Shown here: piece after piece, positions 44,111-57,925 of the stretch | How positions within the stretch are numbered: the stretch's first letter is position 1 | Layout: each line of letters begins with the position of its first letter | Origin: Alligator mississippiensis | Taxonomy: Eukaryota; Chordata; Crocodylia; Alligatoridae | Assembly (NCBI RefSeq): GCF_030867095.1 | Contig: NC_081831.1 | Coordinates: 64,680,716-64,744,715, forward strand | Reading direction: 5' to 3' | DNA: 64,000 nt | Position numbers and translations under genes: made by a program | Notes under the pieces: model-generated | Seen by the model: only the letters and a program-made list of their open reading frames with translations | Told to the model about the DNA's origin: nothing | Databases searched by the model: none

Positions 44111-44129
44111 TGGGATCATGATCCCAGGC
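44108..44129. repeat. Perfect 22-bp palindrome
   Basis: The half-site is GCCTGGGATCA, followed directly by its exact reverse complement. The right half recurs 18 bp later in a variant form (CCAGGCTGGATCCCAGG), so this lies in a locally self-complementary region at the edge of the GC-rich repeat. Confidence 0.9.
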
Positions 44130-47100
44130 TTGTTTTGGAGACCTGTCCCAGGCTGGATCCCAGGCTCCTCCTGCACCGGTGACAAAGTGCAATGGGATCC
44201 AATGTGCGATCCCACAATCACACTGCTTGCCGTGTACGTGTGGCAAGGCAGGAGGCACAACTGTGTGGATTGTGCATTAGATTCCATTGTGCTTTTACCT
44301 GCATGTGCAGTGGGGCCCTAGGAGGCCATTTTCCCCCCTCCCTCCCCTGCTAGCAACCATTAAAACCATATAGCTCATTTCATAATGTCTCCAAAGTGTT
44401 TAGTGGCATTCTTTATTCTCCTTTATTTTGAGACCAATTCAGCTAATGGGTCAAACTTTAGAAGTCACTAGAGCTGCAGCTCATCAAAACTAATGGAAAC
44501 GCACCATGTTTTAATGCTCATGTTTTAATGCTGCCCATTACAGCTACATTTGAGATTGTTCTGAGCCTGCCAACAGATTTATTGCTTGGCAAGCAAGGAT
44601 CAAGTTCTCTCTCTCTAAAGAACCGTCTGGCAATTTGCACAATACAACCAGCCATATGGTGCTGCATGAGGCTGGAATCCTATCTAATGCAATTCCTTAA
44701 AATATTTATTTAAAAATGAATAATAAGGCATGAGATTTCCAATATTAACGACAAATGCGAGGGGGAGGGGAATGAAAGAATGCAACTGGTTCTGTATTGG
44801 GAAAAGATGTCAGGAAGCGATTCCTTTCCCAGGAAGCAGGGAAAAAAATCTGAGAGGATGGGTGCTGGCCCACACCATTGCCTGGATGATGCAGCTAACA
44901 AGAAGGGTCATGCTCAGAAATGATCCACAACTGGCATCCAAAATTGGTTAGGGTTTCTTGCACACCACTCCAATTAATTGTCAAGCCTGCAAGTCAGCTA
45001 TTTGGTTAAAGGGCTAATGTATCACAAAAAATAAATAAATAAATAAAAATCAGTCTTTTTGTTCCTATTTTTACCTTGGAATGCCAACTGATTCACTTCA
45101 AAAAGGCCAGCAGCATTCCCGTCAGGGTGCCAGGTTCCTGGTAGTTGCAAGGTAGGAGTGTTTTCCTCCTCCTGCTGTATGGCAATCAGGCAGTCTCCCC
45201 CCATTGAGTAATGCTTACATGCAGTTCAAGTGTTTTGTTAAGGTCTTTTCTTTACTTTGGGAAGGGTTAAGTCACCTGAGGAGGACAACATAATTCTAGA
45301 CAAAATAAGAAGCATATTTCAGATAACAGCAGAAAGTTAACAAGATACAAGTAGATGCAGGGCAATTCAAGTCTCTGGCATTCCCACGCCCCAGCATTTT
45401 AGAAATGTTCCTTCACTTACAGCAGGCAGGCACGTATCTGAAGCAGAGGCTTTTTTGCCATAGCTTATATATCAAAGCACAACTATCTTAAGCTAAAAAG
45501 GCAGTGTTTCAGCCCAAACACAAAGGCTAACAAAACTAAATAAATACATTTCTCAAAGCTAAATAACTGTCAAATTAAACACCATTGGGGTTTGTAAGAT
45601 ACATTGTAATAGTTGCATAAAATATGTTGGTAGGTGATTAAACATTTAATTTCTCCCTGCTAGTTTTCCTGATACACTACTTGATACCAGGCCTTTCCAT
45701 TATTTATCCTACCATCTTCATTCTTTGCTCTTTGTGCTGTAAGCTTAGGAGAGGAATCCCATGTCACTTCAAGACTATCACAAGATAAAAATATCACATT
45801 ATTTCTATTCAGTTCAGATACTGAAGTGTCGTCATTTATAATCCCTGTGTTAATCTCAAACCCATGTTTTTTTTAAGGTTTCAGATTTAAAAATAGACAA
45901 GTCTGGCGTCAAGTTGCCCAAGAACACCAAGTGTTGCAACAAGATCTCTTATGTCATTGTCTCCTCAATGAAGAGGAAGTTGCTGCAAACTTCTGAGAAC
46001 TTCAACTTGACACGTTAGTGATGAAGCCTGGTCCACACCCATCAGCAAGGCAGTAGTTTGTGAACAACACTACTGAAGGCAGCAGGCTGGAACAAGCTTG
46101 CCATTTGTTCAGTGATTCAGTCAAAAAGATGTTCATTATAAGGAAAATGGCTAACAGGTTATTCAGCAGATAGGACTGAGTTTTTTGCTCCACTAAAAGT
46201 GTCTGGACAGTGGGCGATTTCAGCACGGAGAGCCTGAGTCTGCTCTTGAACTAATTTAAGTACGTTGGCTGAAATGGAGTTAATCAATGGTATAAATCAG
46301 TCAGGCTCGGTCATCTTAGATTCTGGTTCTCGAGATATAATACTCTGTAAGTATGTCTAGTCATTATGGGCTCTATCCAGTTTAAACAGTTTGCCCTATG
46401 AGCTGAGCCACCTCCATCTCACACCACTTTGTCTCGTTTCTGATACCATTCCTCCTCTTCCTTCACCCCAACAAGTCCACCTTCAGCCCCCCTTCACTTC
46501 CTTCCCAGGCTTTGACTCTTTTGTTTCTCTCAGTTTATACCTAAAGCTAGTACGTCAACCTCAGCATTACTCACATCTCTTCCTAGGACTTACTCTTCCC
46601 TCACAGCTGTCAAGTGTCTTCACCTCAACATAAGGAAAGTGTCTTATCTTTCTATATAACATATTGAGGAAACCACACAGATGCAGCTGGGTCCCAAATA
46701 TATCCACAGCTAAATTAAGGTCTAACATAGGTACTGCTGTTCTGACTGGTTTCTGACTGCTGCTAATGGTGTTCACTATGTCCTCTACTACAATTAATGT
46801 GATATTGCCCTATACACTACTAAGCAAAATCCTTCTTCTAGCTTTCCCATATTTGTCACATCTTGTGTTTTACTAGTGCATGAGGTCTCCAGGAAGGATC
46901 TTTATCTTTAAGGGATCAAATACACACTTAAAGAACTGATATTTCTATTTTCTGTCTTGTAACGAGGAGGAAAAGAAGAGTACAAGTTTTCTTTGATTAT
47001 CAGGCTGTCTGTCCCCCAGCAAAGCAAGACTATTGTTAGCAGTGCATCTGCCAGGTAACAATTCTTCCAGCATTCTGTGTACAAGACGTACACCCACTCT

Positions 47101-47421
47101 CTGGGCATATCTATAGTATTATAATGCTATTAGTCATTATGTAGTATGCCAAATATCACATAGACAATGAAACTCCAGTACTGTCTATGAGCAATTCAAT
47201 TCAAACTCCAATAAACCTTTAAACTTAACACGTGCTGACTAAATACCTCTTATGATCTGGGTGTCTACAATACTTTAAAAAGGCAGGCTAGTGTGCAACC
47301 CCTTTCCAGTGTTTTAAAGCAGACAGAACTATTCTTTATCTAAAAAGAAACCACAGTAATCATGGTAAAAACATCCACAGTGGTTGTTCATGAAGTATCC
47401 AGATATTAAAGCATCGTTGTA

Positions 47422-48011
47422 TGCAACCTGTTACCCAGATTACAGGTAACCTTGTGGGTAGGTTACAGATAAAAAGCAGAAACAGGTCCACAGCCTAACA
47501 TTTTATTTGCTGCCACTCTAAAACACAAAACCAAACATTTATCCCAAAGTCTATCTGGCTACTTATGACAGCACAACGTAGATTCTCACCTATACCAGCT
47601 GGGGAGACTTGAGAGATGGGAGGAGGGTGGCATACAGATTGGCTGCAGGTCTCGAATTTCCCTAGTTTTCCAAATTTTCCTCCAACCTATGCCTAAAAAT
47701 GTATAGATGGCTAGTTCTAATATTCTAATAAAAGATCTTTGATTGGTTTTATTTAAATGTCTTTGTTTCAATGAAACACTGACTTTTCCAGTATAACCCA
47801 TGCTCCTCATATATAGCTCAACCATAGGTTAATTTACAGGACCAGAAGGGCAAAATACACATCTATCAACCGTGTTTATACGGCCTCATTTATCATGGTA
47901 TGAGCACCTGTCAATCACCAAATGATACTGCAGTCCTAATCACAACATCTCTGTGAGATGGTTACTTCTTACAAGTTACAAGGTTACCTGTAATCTGGAT
48001 AACTGGTTGCA
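47422..48011. mobile_element. Candidate MITE with 34-bp terminal inverted repeats
   Basis: 47422-47455 and 47978-48011 are inverted copies matching at 32 of 34 (starting TGCAACC, ending GGTAACCTTGT). The 522-bp interior is AT-rich with no coding. The left flank is TA and the right flank AA, so a TA-target (mariner-like) origin is possible but not shown. Confidence 0.7.
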
Positions 48012-48029
48012 AATAATGATCCTTTAAGT

Positions 48030-48144
48030 CAGCAGTTCCCAAGCTGTGGGTCACGACCTCAAATGGGGTCACAACATCAGCAGATGGGATTGTGGGGGTG
48101 GGAGGCTGTGGGGCCACAAATGGGGAAAAGTTTGGGAAGCACTA
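48030..48144. mobile_element. Short hAT-type element
   Basis: The ends are CAGCAGTTCCCAAGC and, in complement, TAGTGCTTCCCAAAC. The flanks CTTTAAGT (48022-48029) and CTTTAAGC (48145-48152) match at 7 of 8. Only 115 bp long. Confidence 0.85.
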
Positions 48145-48164
48145 CTTTAAGCACTGCTCTATGC

Positions 48165-48275
48165 TATAGATGCAGAAGTCAGGCAAAGAAAGGCTACATG
48201 GCTTGCCCAAGGTCAAACAGGAAGCCTGTAGCAGAGAAAGGAGTGGGGCCCATCTCTTTCAAGATCCAGGTCTGA
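48165..48275 (+). mobile_element. MIR-like SINE fragment
   Basis: It contains GGCTACATGGCTTGCCCAAG, GTCAAACAGGAAGCCTGTAG and CAGAGAAAGGAGTGG. This is close to the conserved MIR core (TTGCCCAAGGTCAC...CAG.AAG) shared by amniotes. Confidence 0.75.
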
Positions 48276-51200
48276 GAATCTATCCAACCCCCTCCCCCCC
48301 AATAATTGCTGCATAACTATGCTCTTTAGAGCAAGCACACACATGGTGAGGCTCTACACCACCTTATATTGTGAAATTAAGGAATGTATTGTATTGTTCA
48401 TCTTCAGTGAGATAAAGCCATAAAACAGAAGTGAATTACTTTAGAGTTATACCTACATAATGTCTATACCATTTTACACTTCAGAATTCTCCCACTGAGG
48501 GAAGGGCAGACAGAATGATGACTTTATAAGATTAAATTACAGTACTTTTTATATGATGAGAAAATATTTTGGTAGCTTTGAAGTATTATGGTGCTGTGTA
48601 CCTACAGGGATGTGCTTACATGTATATTGATTGGCGTCATGGAAAGCCCCAAGCTAAACATTAATTTGGGGATATCTAACTACACACAACATATGCCTCA
48701 ATTACATAAACGGTGGAATACTTTACTGCACTAATTATGCCACTGATTATGTTTCTGAGTACGTTTCCCCTGGGAGACTGGAAATACAGCATTCCAAACG
48801 AGAGCTACAACAATTAATCCAGTTCCTTGGGTGGACCCAAGGAAAACCAAAACATGATGGGTTGGTTGTAATCGTGGATATGTGTATGAAGTTTTTGGAA
48901 AGCTCAGATTTTTACTGTCTGTTCATGTCAGAGGCAAGGAAAGCACCATGTGCAACTAAAAATAACGAACCCAGTGCCCCAAATGGGACTGTACAAAAGG
49001 GTGGAAAAAAGATAGTTATGAAATCAGTTTGTACAAAAATCTTTTTAAAAAGATGAATATGGTGGGGGGAGAGGGGAAATCAGAACTATACACATTTTCA
49101 CACTTAGCACAAATGTAGCAAATACCTCTCTCCATTTCAAATGACATTTTCACATTCAGAAAAAGGGACTGGTTTCATGTAAAATGCAGTTATCACTCAG
49201 GACTGAATGTTTTAAATATTGTGGCTAAGCTATATCATAACCCTGGCTAAGTTATAGTTGTCCTGTTCAGGGGAATTTAAAAAATAAGTTTGGTCAGCCA
49301 GGAGTCAGGACTGAGGATCAAACCCAAGACCAGTTTCTCCATTAATTCCAGCATTCTGTTGCTCTTGAATATTCTCTGGTTGATACTGCCAGAGGTTAAA
49401 CTACCAGAAGTAAATGCACAAGGCAAAATTGCTGTAAGTTGTGTGTGTTTGTAGAGCTAAATAAAAGGTGACCTTTCGATAATTAACATCTCCTTCATAC
49501 CATCTGACTAGATGACTGGGCTGCTCTGTTTTGAGTCTGGGTGTTCCAATCAGAGAAATCAAAGTTAGCATTAGTATGCTAGCTTAAAGGGACACTGTCC
49601 ATTTAACAATCTGACATCTGTCCCAACATTTTTTATCACCTACATAACTACTAGGATTTCAGTAAATAAATGGGATTTACAAAAAAATAATTTTCCCTAG
49701 CTTCTCAATCTATTCATTTAGCAGAACTTTGGGTATGCTCATTTTCTGCTGTTCGGGAATCTTTCACACAGCAACAAGTAATTATTTTCTCTACCAGACT
49801 ATTAAGAAAATGCAATTGAAATACAATAAAAATGATGGGGAAAAATAGGAACACATGTAATACCTACAAGCACTATTCTCTTATACTTAAAATCTGTTGA
49901 GACTTCAGAATTAGTGTGTCCATTAAACATAATTCTCCAGTGTGTTAGCCTGGTATGACTGGCTAATGCAAACAGAAGAGTTTACAGGAACAAAGTTGGA
50001 AAGCAAGGGTCTGACAGGTTAGAGTAGAAGGCAAGGTAGATTTGCCATAGTCCAAACTGGGACCCCAGTTCATGATTACACACAAATGCTTTGCACAGAA
50101 TAAGGATGGAATTAAGTACATGCTAAAGGTGGAGGTGTAGGCTTCTTCCCTACTTTAATTATATAAATCCAGCAAACTGGTTAGAAATATGTGAAGGGAA
50201 TGAAAGTAAGCCAAAGGGATGATTTTTTTTCCTTTCACGTGCTCTGATGTTATAGTACATGTAGTTCTACTGATTCAGTGAAGTTACTCCTCACTTACAC
50301 CAATGCAAGTGAAAGGTGAATTACATCTTATCTACAATACTGAATAGTTAAGTCATTTACGTGAGCATCTCACCAGCCAGTATTATGCCAATTTTATAAA
50401 ATTCAGTACATTCCCTTAGGCAGTTCCAAAGAACAAAAAATGGGGACCCAATCTGGCTCAGCACGGTTGTAGCACGGCCAAAGTAACTCCCTTGACTTCA
50501 CTGGTTTTAGGCAGTAATGGCATTCATGTAACAGACCAGAAACTGGCTCAGGCTCCTTCAATGCCCGGTGTTATAAAAGTGCTGAAACTGTGTCACCGCT
50601 TCTGTTGTATACGTCCTCCTCCCACATTTAGACTGTTCAATGAATATTCTCCCTAGAACGAGCTGTGCAACATGAACCCCCCCAAATGACGCATGGTTTT
50701 GTTCAATGTGAGTTGCACGCTTTTTTTTTTTTTTTATGGCCTGTAACAAATTTAAAATCTTTGCAAAAGAAAGACCTCTTTGACTTGTAGGACTGGATTC
50801 TATATAAATGATTAGTGCCTCTGCCTTCCTAGAGAAGAAACAAACTGGAGATGGCAGATAATGGAAGGCTTAGAAGCTGGCAACTGCACTTTGTTTCTTT
50901 CGTTGCCATGGTTTTCTTAATGTCCGGTTCTTGGACTAGTTAACGGCACTGAGGCACAATAACTGGAACCAGACAATCCAGTGACCTAACATTCTAAAGC
51001 AGGACACGACACCTGATTTTCATCTTAATTGAGTCAATCGAGTTACAGTGACGTCTACATGCTCCCAGTTTACATCCATGTAATACCCTACCTTCAAATT
51101 AATGTTGTCTGGGAAATGTACCCAGATGGATCCCCTCCCATTTCAGCTTTTCACAGAGAGAAATACATACTTACACACATCTAAATACATTCACCCCAAA

Positions 51201-53424
51201 AATGTAATAGGTTCCTCATGGGCCTAATTCAACAGAATTCCTTTGTAGTATAAAAGCATTAGAAGGTAAGGATGGGTGGGAATGTAGTTTAACTTGTGAC
51301 AACTTTAATTCGGTGGATGTGCAGAATGAATGCAAGTTAAATGCCAGCTAAATAGAAGTGGGTATAAGTGTAGCAGGAAAACCTGCTAGCAGGTTGTTGT
51401 ATCATAGTCCCACTTTACACCAAAGCACCTTGTCCTATGTCCTGCTTTGGTACTTTTTCTGCTGGGCCCACCCCGACTGTCCCCCTCAGCACGCAAGGTA
51501 CTTATGTTCATACCAATGAAATACCATATTTGTGTAGCCCCTTAAAAATAAAACTGATGTCACTGCTCAGTTTGGCCCAGAGACTCCAGTAGGGATTCCA
51601 TCCGGTGACAGCAGATGCAAGCCGTCTTGTGTGTAAGAGTTAGCTTTTCTATTCCATCTGCTAATCTTTTCTCCTCACTCTCCTGGAAATTAAACATCAC
51701 CTGAGGCTGCCATTCCAACCTTAAATTGATGTTTGTGCAAGTAAGTGGTTTTGTACAGGGGGAAAAGAAAAGGAATCCAATGGTGTAATTTTAGGATCAA
51801 GGGTCTAATCTGTGATTAATAATTAAGGCTTTTCCTGCAATTAAAGCACAAAAGGCCAAACCCCACACAAAGGGAGACTAGAAGATCTGAAGTTAAGACT
51901 CACACTTCATCCAAGTAACTGGCAGAGTAGCTACCTTCCAAGGATCTGGCATGCTTTTGAGAAGAGGTGGAGACCATGTCTCCCAGCTGTATAGGAACAA
52001 CAGGCATTCCTAATGCACAACATCCTGTGCGTCTGTCCACAAATCCCTTCCTTGCTTATAAGAGGAAGATAATTCACAGTCAGTGCCACAGTTGGTAGGA
52101 TCATGCATAACATGCAGTGTGCTGAGGCAGGTCTCTGGCATGTGCCTTCTTCATACCAGTCCAACTTTATACGGTTTTTCCCCAGGTGACTGCAATAGTT
52201 CTAAGTTCAGATCTGGGTGCTCCCTATTCAATCCAGGTGAGAAGAAAGCATTGCTTTCCATTTACATAATTATTCTTGAGGCCTGCATGACCTCCTCATA
52301 TTATACAACTGTACTGGAAGTTAGGTAACTTCTTAATAAAACGCATCATTTAAAAATCCTTAACTATGGTTCTGGGTGAGGGGGTAGTTAGAGAAAGCAG
52401 CACAGTAAAGATCAAGAAGGCAATTCCCATCCTGGTTTAAAAGAATTTTTCATTACCGAGAACTTTAAAAAGAGCCCATCAAACCATTAATCTATGCCCA
52501 ATCATTATCTAATGTTGCTTCTGCTGATTATATGGCAATTCTGTAATCAACTCCTTGCATCTTATAGGGAAATTCTAATAGAATTTAATAGGGTTGATAG
52601 CGCTTGATAGCTTAATTAAAAAAAAAAAAATCTATTTTCTGTAGGCTTTTTAAAATAGAAATCCTGTAATACTATCCTATAGGAAAGTAAAGGATACAGC
52701 TTAAACTACCAATAGAAAGTTTATTTCCTATAGCACTTTTCCCATAGGGTTTCATTTATCAGCACAAGTGAGCCAGCCATGAAATTGCATGGATTGTCTC
52801 TGCCCTAGCTTTGAATACGATGCACATGAAGAGAAATTTACCCAGCACAGCATTATGAAACACATTCCAACTAATTTTATGGCTGTGTGTAGAGATGTCA
52901 CCTGCTAGATTATCCTACAGTAAAGTCATAAAGCAGTGAAGGAAGTTGAAAGTAAAATTCTGGTTTGGCTGCACCCATGCAAAATCTTGATTATCATCAG
53001 AGAACCAGCAGTTTGACCAAAGGTACATTCAGTGCATCTTGGATACATTAAGGACCAAATCCAAACTCAAAACAAATAGCCAAATAATAACCCAAGAATG
53101 CATGATACAGCTGACAAAAGAGGTTACGAAGGTATCCTCTAGGCTCCCTCCAGCCAAGGTGCTCTTTTCATCAAATCAATCCTTCGGGCTGCTCTAATGC
53201 ATACTGCTGTCAATGGCAATGGTTAGTTGTGCCTAATTGATAAAACCACTGATGGAGGATTTATATCACCTGCTAATGCTCCTACATCTAGGTTGTTTCA
53301 TCAGGGTTAGGGCTTCTGGAAGTGAAGGCCTGTGCCTGTGGTGTAAAGCAGCTGGAGAAAAATTCAGAGCTATCATTTTCAAGTCACCTAAAATCTATCT
53401 ATCTAAAAAGATTTTGGTAGCATT

Positions 53425-53530
53425 GAAGTGATGCTGTAGCTGTGATGGTCCAGGAAATAAGTAAGAGGCAAGAGTCTGTGTGAGAGTTTCTATAAAAGAT
53501 AACACCTGCAACAACTTCTCTAACTAAAAA
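53425..53530 (+). mobile_element. SINE-like repeat fragment
   Basis: GATGCTGTAGCTGTGATGGT and CCAGGAAATAAGTAAGAGGC match the start of the family seen at 39870 and 60755. Confidence 0.5.
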
Positions 53531-56500
53531 TGTTACATTTCAAAACTCTTCCCTGTTCTTGAGGTTCTCTAATGTCTTCTCTAAATCTGAAGAAAAAATT
53601 ATTGTAAACTACCCTGACTCTATTTATATGCTACTCTCTTCAAAAAAGAAGGGGGAAACAAGCAGCTTTTGTTTTAAAAAACCAAAATCCTAATACAGTA
53701 GGTACAGAAAAGACCTCCAGATGATCTAAACTGCCTTCCCTTGCATATTTACAGGCTGAAGAGCACAATAGTTACTTGCTTAAATACGCCGGGTCCTATT
53801 CTGTTCCCAGGTACACCTCTGCAATCCCACCAACTTCAGTATGGCTGCATCTATACCTGAACTTGCTCCTACAAGGTAAGAATTTTCTTGTTTCTTACTG
53901 ACGTGTCAGTTCATGCACACATGAGCACAGACACCCCCTACCTTAAGTTTTCTCTTACTATGTTATTTCAGCTGTAAATGTTCTTGATCTTATCCTAACT
54001 TAAAGCTGTGCCAGGTGATATCAGAAACAGCTTTTCTTAGAAGCATTGTTATCCTACACTGTGTGCACATATTTACACTTTAAACCAAATATTTATCTTT
54101 AATTTCTCCTCCTTAAAAACACTATAGGGCTTTCCTACCAGTTAAATGGTGGAATGATCATCCTGGAGACCAAAGTCGTCTCTTTACCCAAAACTCAGGG
54201 CAGAAACAGCATTAGCTTCCAGACCTTCACCTGCCAATGTGCTGCAAAGCCCAACTCACTAGAGCAGATGCCAGGATGAGCGGATAAACTTTCTTTAGGT
54301 CTACTCAGTCATTCATGACCCTTTCTACTAGGACTGCTAATCAAGTAGCCAAATGGTGACAACTGTCTTTATGGGGTTTTGGTCAGAGACTCTTGTCCAT
54401 TAAATTTATTTCAGCTAGGACACAGAATGGACATCAGATGGTAACTTGGAATCCAGGTAATGATTTAAACAAGAGTTTTCTTGGACTAAAGTTCACAAGG
54501 CAGGCACTGACTTCGGTATTTCTGTACAAAGAACTAATACCAAACCTCTCCTTTTATCTGTTATTAAGATGCAACCTTTTTAATGTGTAAGAGCCTCTTA
54601 CAACCTGGCCTGATGTCATTTGATCAGGTTCACATAATCACTGAAGATGATTTGAAGTCTAGCAAACAAATTTAACTCCAAACACAAAAAGGAGCTCAAC
54701 ATTACTTTTTCCAAAAACTGAAAAAAACTACACTAGCCCATTTAAAGAACAATCAGCCAGCCACAGTTTGCTTTTAAATGACAAGCCTGCTCTAGAGGTC
54801 AGGACAAACAGGTCTCAAATGGACATGCAATATCTTGATCTGAGACAGTAAAGCTGACTGGGACATTCTGGATCACATAGACAGTTCCTTGTTTGGACCC
54901 TGATCCTACAAATGTCTTCCCTGGGCAGTTCCTCAAGGTTACAAATACAGAAGCCCACTGAACTCAGCAGAGCTCTGCACAGGTACATGGGGCCCTTGCA
55001 GAGCCAGCTGCAAAATCAAGGACTCTGAAATCAAGCTTTGGTTCACTTCCAATTTTTTTTCCATGCTTCACCTTCATTTATTTTCTAAATATTGCCCCCA
55101 ATCCTCTCTCAGCCACATTAGCAATGCCTTCTATTCATGACTTCATAGATCTTCCCTAGCACCTGTTTCATATCTAGTGCTTTCATGCTTGTTGACTCTG
55201 GTCATTCCCCTAGCCCTCCTTTGAATTACTTGAACATTTACAGTATGAAAAGAAAACTTGCCAAATATTTCCATATTTTTGTGAACTGAGACAAAACTTC
55301 CTGTGCCAAACTTCAATCTAGGGTAACACTTGTTTTATCAGTTAGAAACCCCAGAACATAAGCTGATGCGGGGCTGTCAAAAGTTAAGTAGCTCTTCCTG
55401 CACAGACGCAACAATAAGTAGATGAGAGAAAAAAGTCAAATGAGGATTTTGTTGTTGTTTTGTTTTTTACAATATTTGGGCAACACATAAGCACACCTGA
55501 GAGACCACAGCTGCAAACTCTTTGGCAAAGCAGAGAAATCAGAATAAAATTATGCCTTAATTTTCTGCAGTTCCCATCTCAAAAACAAAACAAAAAAACA
55601 AAAAAAAAACCAAACAAAAAAAAATGCAGCTATTAGACCAGCTGAAAGAAAAGATACTAGAGTTCTGTGAAAATCCACAACAATAGTAAACACATTACAA
55701 ACTACAGACATTTCAAATCATTTTTACAACCTGCTATTAAAACAAAATGAGAACTCTACTACCTTAAATTTGTAAACGTTTACTTTATATTTAGGAAACT
55801 TAGCAAACTACTCAGTCTTGTATGCCCCACAATTTTTAATACCACTGGAACCATTATAGTATCAAAACATTTAGTTTTAAGCCACTGAGCTCTTCATTTT
55901 AATAATAAGTTGCACAGAATGCATCTTAATCCATTTCATCAAGTTACTCATGAACATTGTGATTAAGAGTCTGAAATTAGAGAGGCCTCATGTTATCAGG
56001 CTTATTTGAGGCAAAATTAAAAACTTTATCTAGCCAACTTTCAAGAGCGTTTTTTCCTCCCCACCCTTCGGTTCTCATTTTTAGGTGTATTTTTAACTCT
56101 TCTACTCTCCATCTGTTTGAAGCTAAAAATCCATTTTCCTTACAGGCTGTCCCTCGTTATATCCAGTGGGTCTAATTCTCCACCCCATTACACTGGTTTT
56201 ATGCCACTGTAACTGCATTAGTTTCAGCTGAGTTATTTGTGTGCAATGGAGTGGAGAAACTGATTCATTGTGTACATGGACACGTGTGTATAGATGGGGT
56301 TTGCTTTTTCCTTATTGTAGGACTGTTTATTAACTTTGACGCAGCACAGAACTTGCAGCTCAAGGGAATATGGGACCTTGAGCTACTTTTGTGACATTCT
56401 GAACTTTTCCAGGACCTGCAGAGACTACAGCATGTTTATGCAACCCTAAATTATGGCAGGCTTTCCTAGGCTGTCCAGCATCTCCACAGCACTCCACTCT

Positions 56501-57100
56501 CTAGCCCTGCTCCTGGCTTATCCCTACATGAGGGCTTGTTGAAAATCCTTGAAAGGTTATTTTAAGGCTGTTTTATAGCCTCTGCACCAGGGAAATCCTC
56601 CCACAACTGGATACATGATGGTGCTTTATGCAGCTGTGGTCCTCCTACCTGACAGAAAGGGCCAGAATGAGGGAGGGTGTGAAAATCTCACCCATATTTC
56701 TAGCTTGTTTGTTTAAATAATGCCAAATACTTCACTTTATCTTGCCGAGACAAGCAGTTATCACAAAGAAATGCACAACCGAAACACAGCAAGATTATTC
56801 CAACTAAACAACCACCCTTAGACATCTTACACTAAACCCTTCCTGAAAAACACTTTTGATCTCCACAGATATAAAGTATTCTTTCTCGACTTCAAAACTC
56901 CTCTAAAGTGACTACACAATCATGTTGCCATCTCCCAATTTATTTATAGGCTCTTCTATGATGCATATCTCCACAGCATCTGAAAATGCCATCCTCACAG
57001 CCTTGCTCTAGGGTAAGGCAGCATTTTGGTAGCAGCTACTTGTCCTGAGTTCAGTGGGGTTAGCACAGACCCAAGCAGTAATTTTCACTTTGCTTTAGAG

Positions 57101-57166
57101 CAGTGGTTTGCAAACTTCTAAGACTCAAAGCACCCGTCATGAGGCCCCCCCTCAGAAAGCGCTGGC

Positions 57167-57200
<34 letters not shown>
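57101..57200. mobile_element. hAT-like left end with poly(A) run
   Basis: CAGTGGTTTGCAAACTT is a typical hAT-type left terminus. It is followed by about 29 A residues (57170-57199), after which no matching right end is seen. A deleted remnant. Confidence 0.5.
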
Positions 57201-57201
<1 letters not shown>

Positions 57202-57378
57202 GAAAATTAACTACAGAAACAAAATGGAGCAATCCTTCTGTAGCAAAGAACTACAGCCCCCCCAACATTTGGTTAATAACTTGATGCTATTGGGTGCCTG
57301 TACATGCGAGGGGGATTTAGTCCTTGGATTTGTGTTGGAAATCTCTGGGTAGATCTCGTGAATCACCTTTGCACACCC

Positions 57379-57925
57379 TAACAGTGATAACACTGCATGG
57401 TACCCTTAAAAGGAGCTCAAGATCTCCCCTAGTAATGCTAGCATGGTGTGTCACCCTTCAAAGGATCTCAAGGCCCTCTGGGGTGCCACAGGCCCCCTGG
57501 TGCCACCCTTCAAAGGATCTCAAGGCCCTCTGGGGTGCCACCCTTCAAAAGATGTCAGGGTCTCCCCAGCAGTGCACAGCACTTTTAAAAGGAGAGACCC
57601 TTGAGACCCCCCCCCCCCCGGGGGACTGCAGGTCTTCAGTGGCACCCTGAAAAGGATCTCAACCCCCCCCCCCAAGCAGTGCGAACATTGTGTCACCCCA
57701 CAACACCCCAAAACGTATCTCAAGGTCTCTCCAGCAGTGCTAACATTGCGGGGCACCCTTAGAAGGAGCTCGAGCCCCTCGGGGAGCTCCATGAAAAGGA
57801 CCCCCCCCCCCCAGTGCTAGCATTGCACAGCACCTTTAAGAAGAGCTCAAGGTCCCCCGGGGTGCTGCAGGTCTCCGGCGACGCCCTGAAAAGGATCCCG
57901 CTGCCTCCGGGGTGCCGCAGCCCGG
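57379..57925. repeat. LNX3: Degenerate minisatellite beside the LNX3 promoter
   Basis: About nine or ten imperfect units of roughly 40-70 bp share the core CACCCTTMAAAGGATCTCAAGG with linkers like AGCAGTGCTAACATTG, plus runs of 9-14 C. It begins about 150 bp from the exon 1 donor in intron 1 and merges into the CpG island. On the transcribed strand it is G-rich. Confidence 0.85.
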
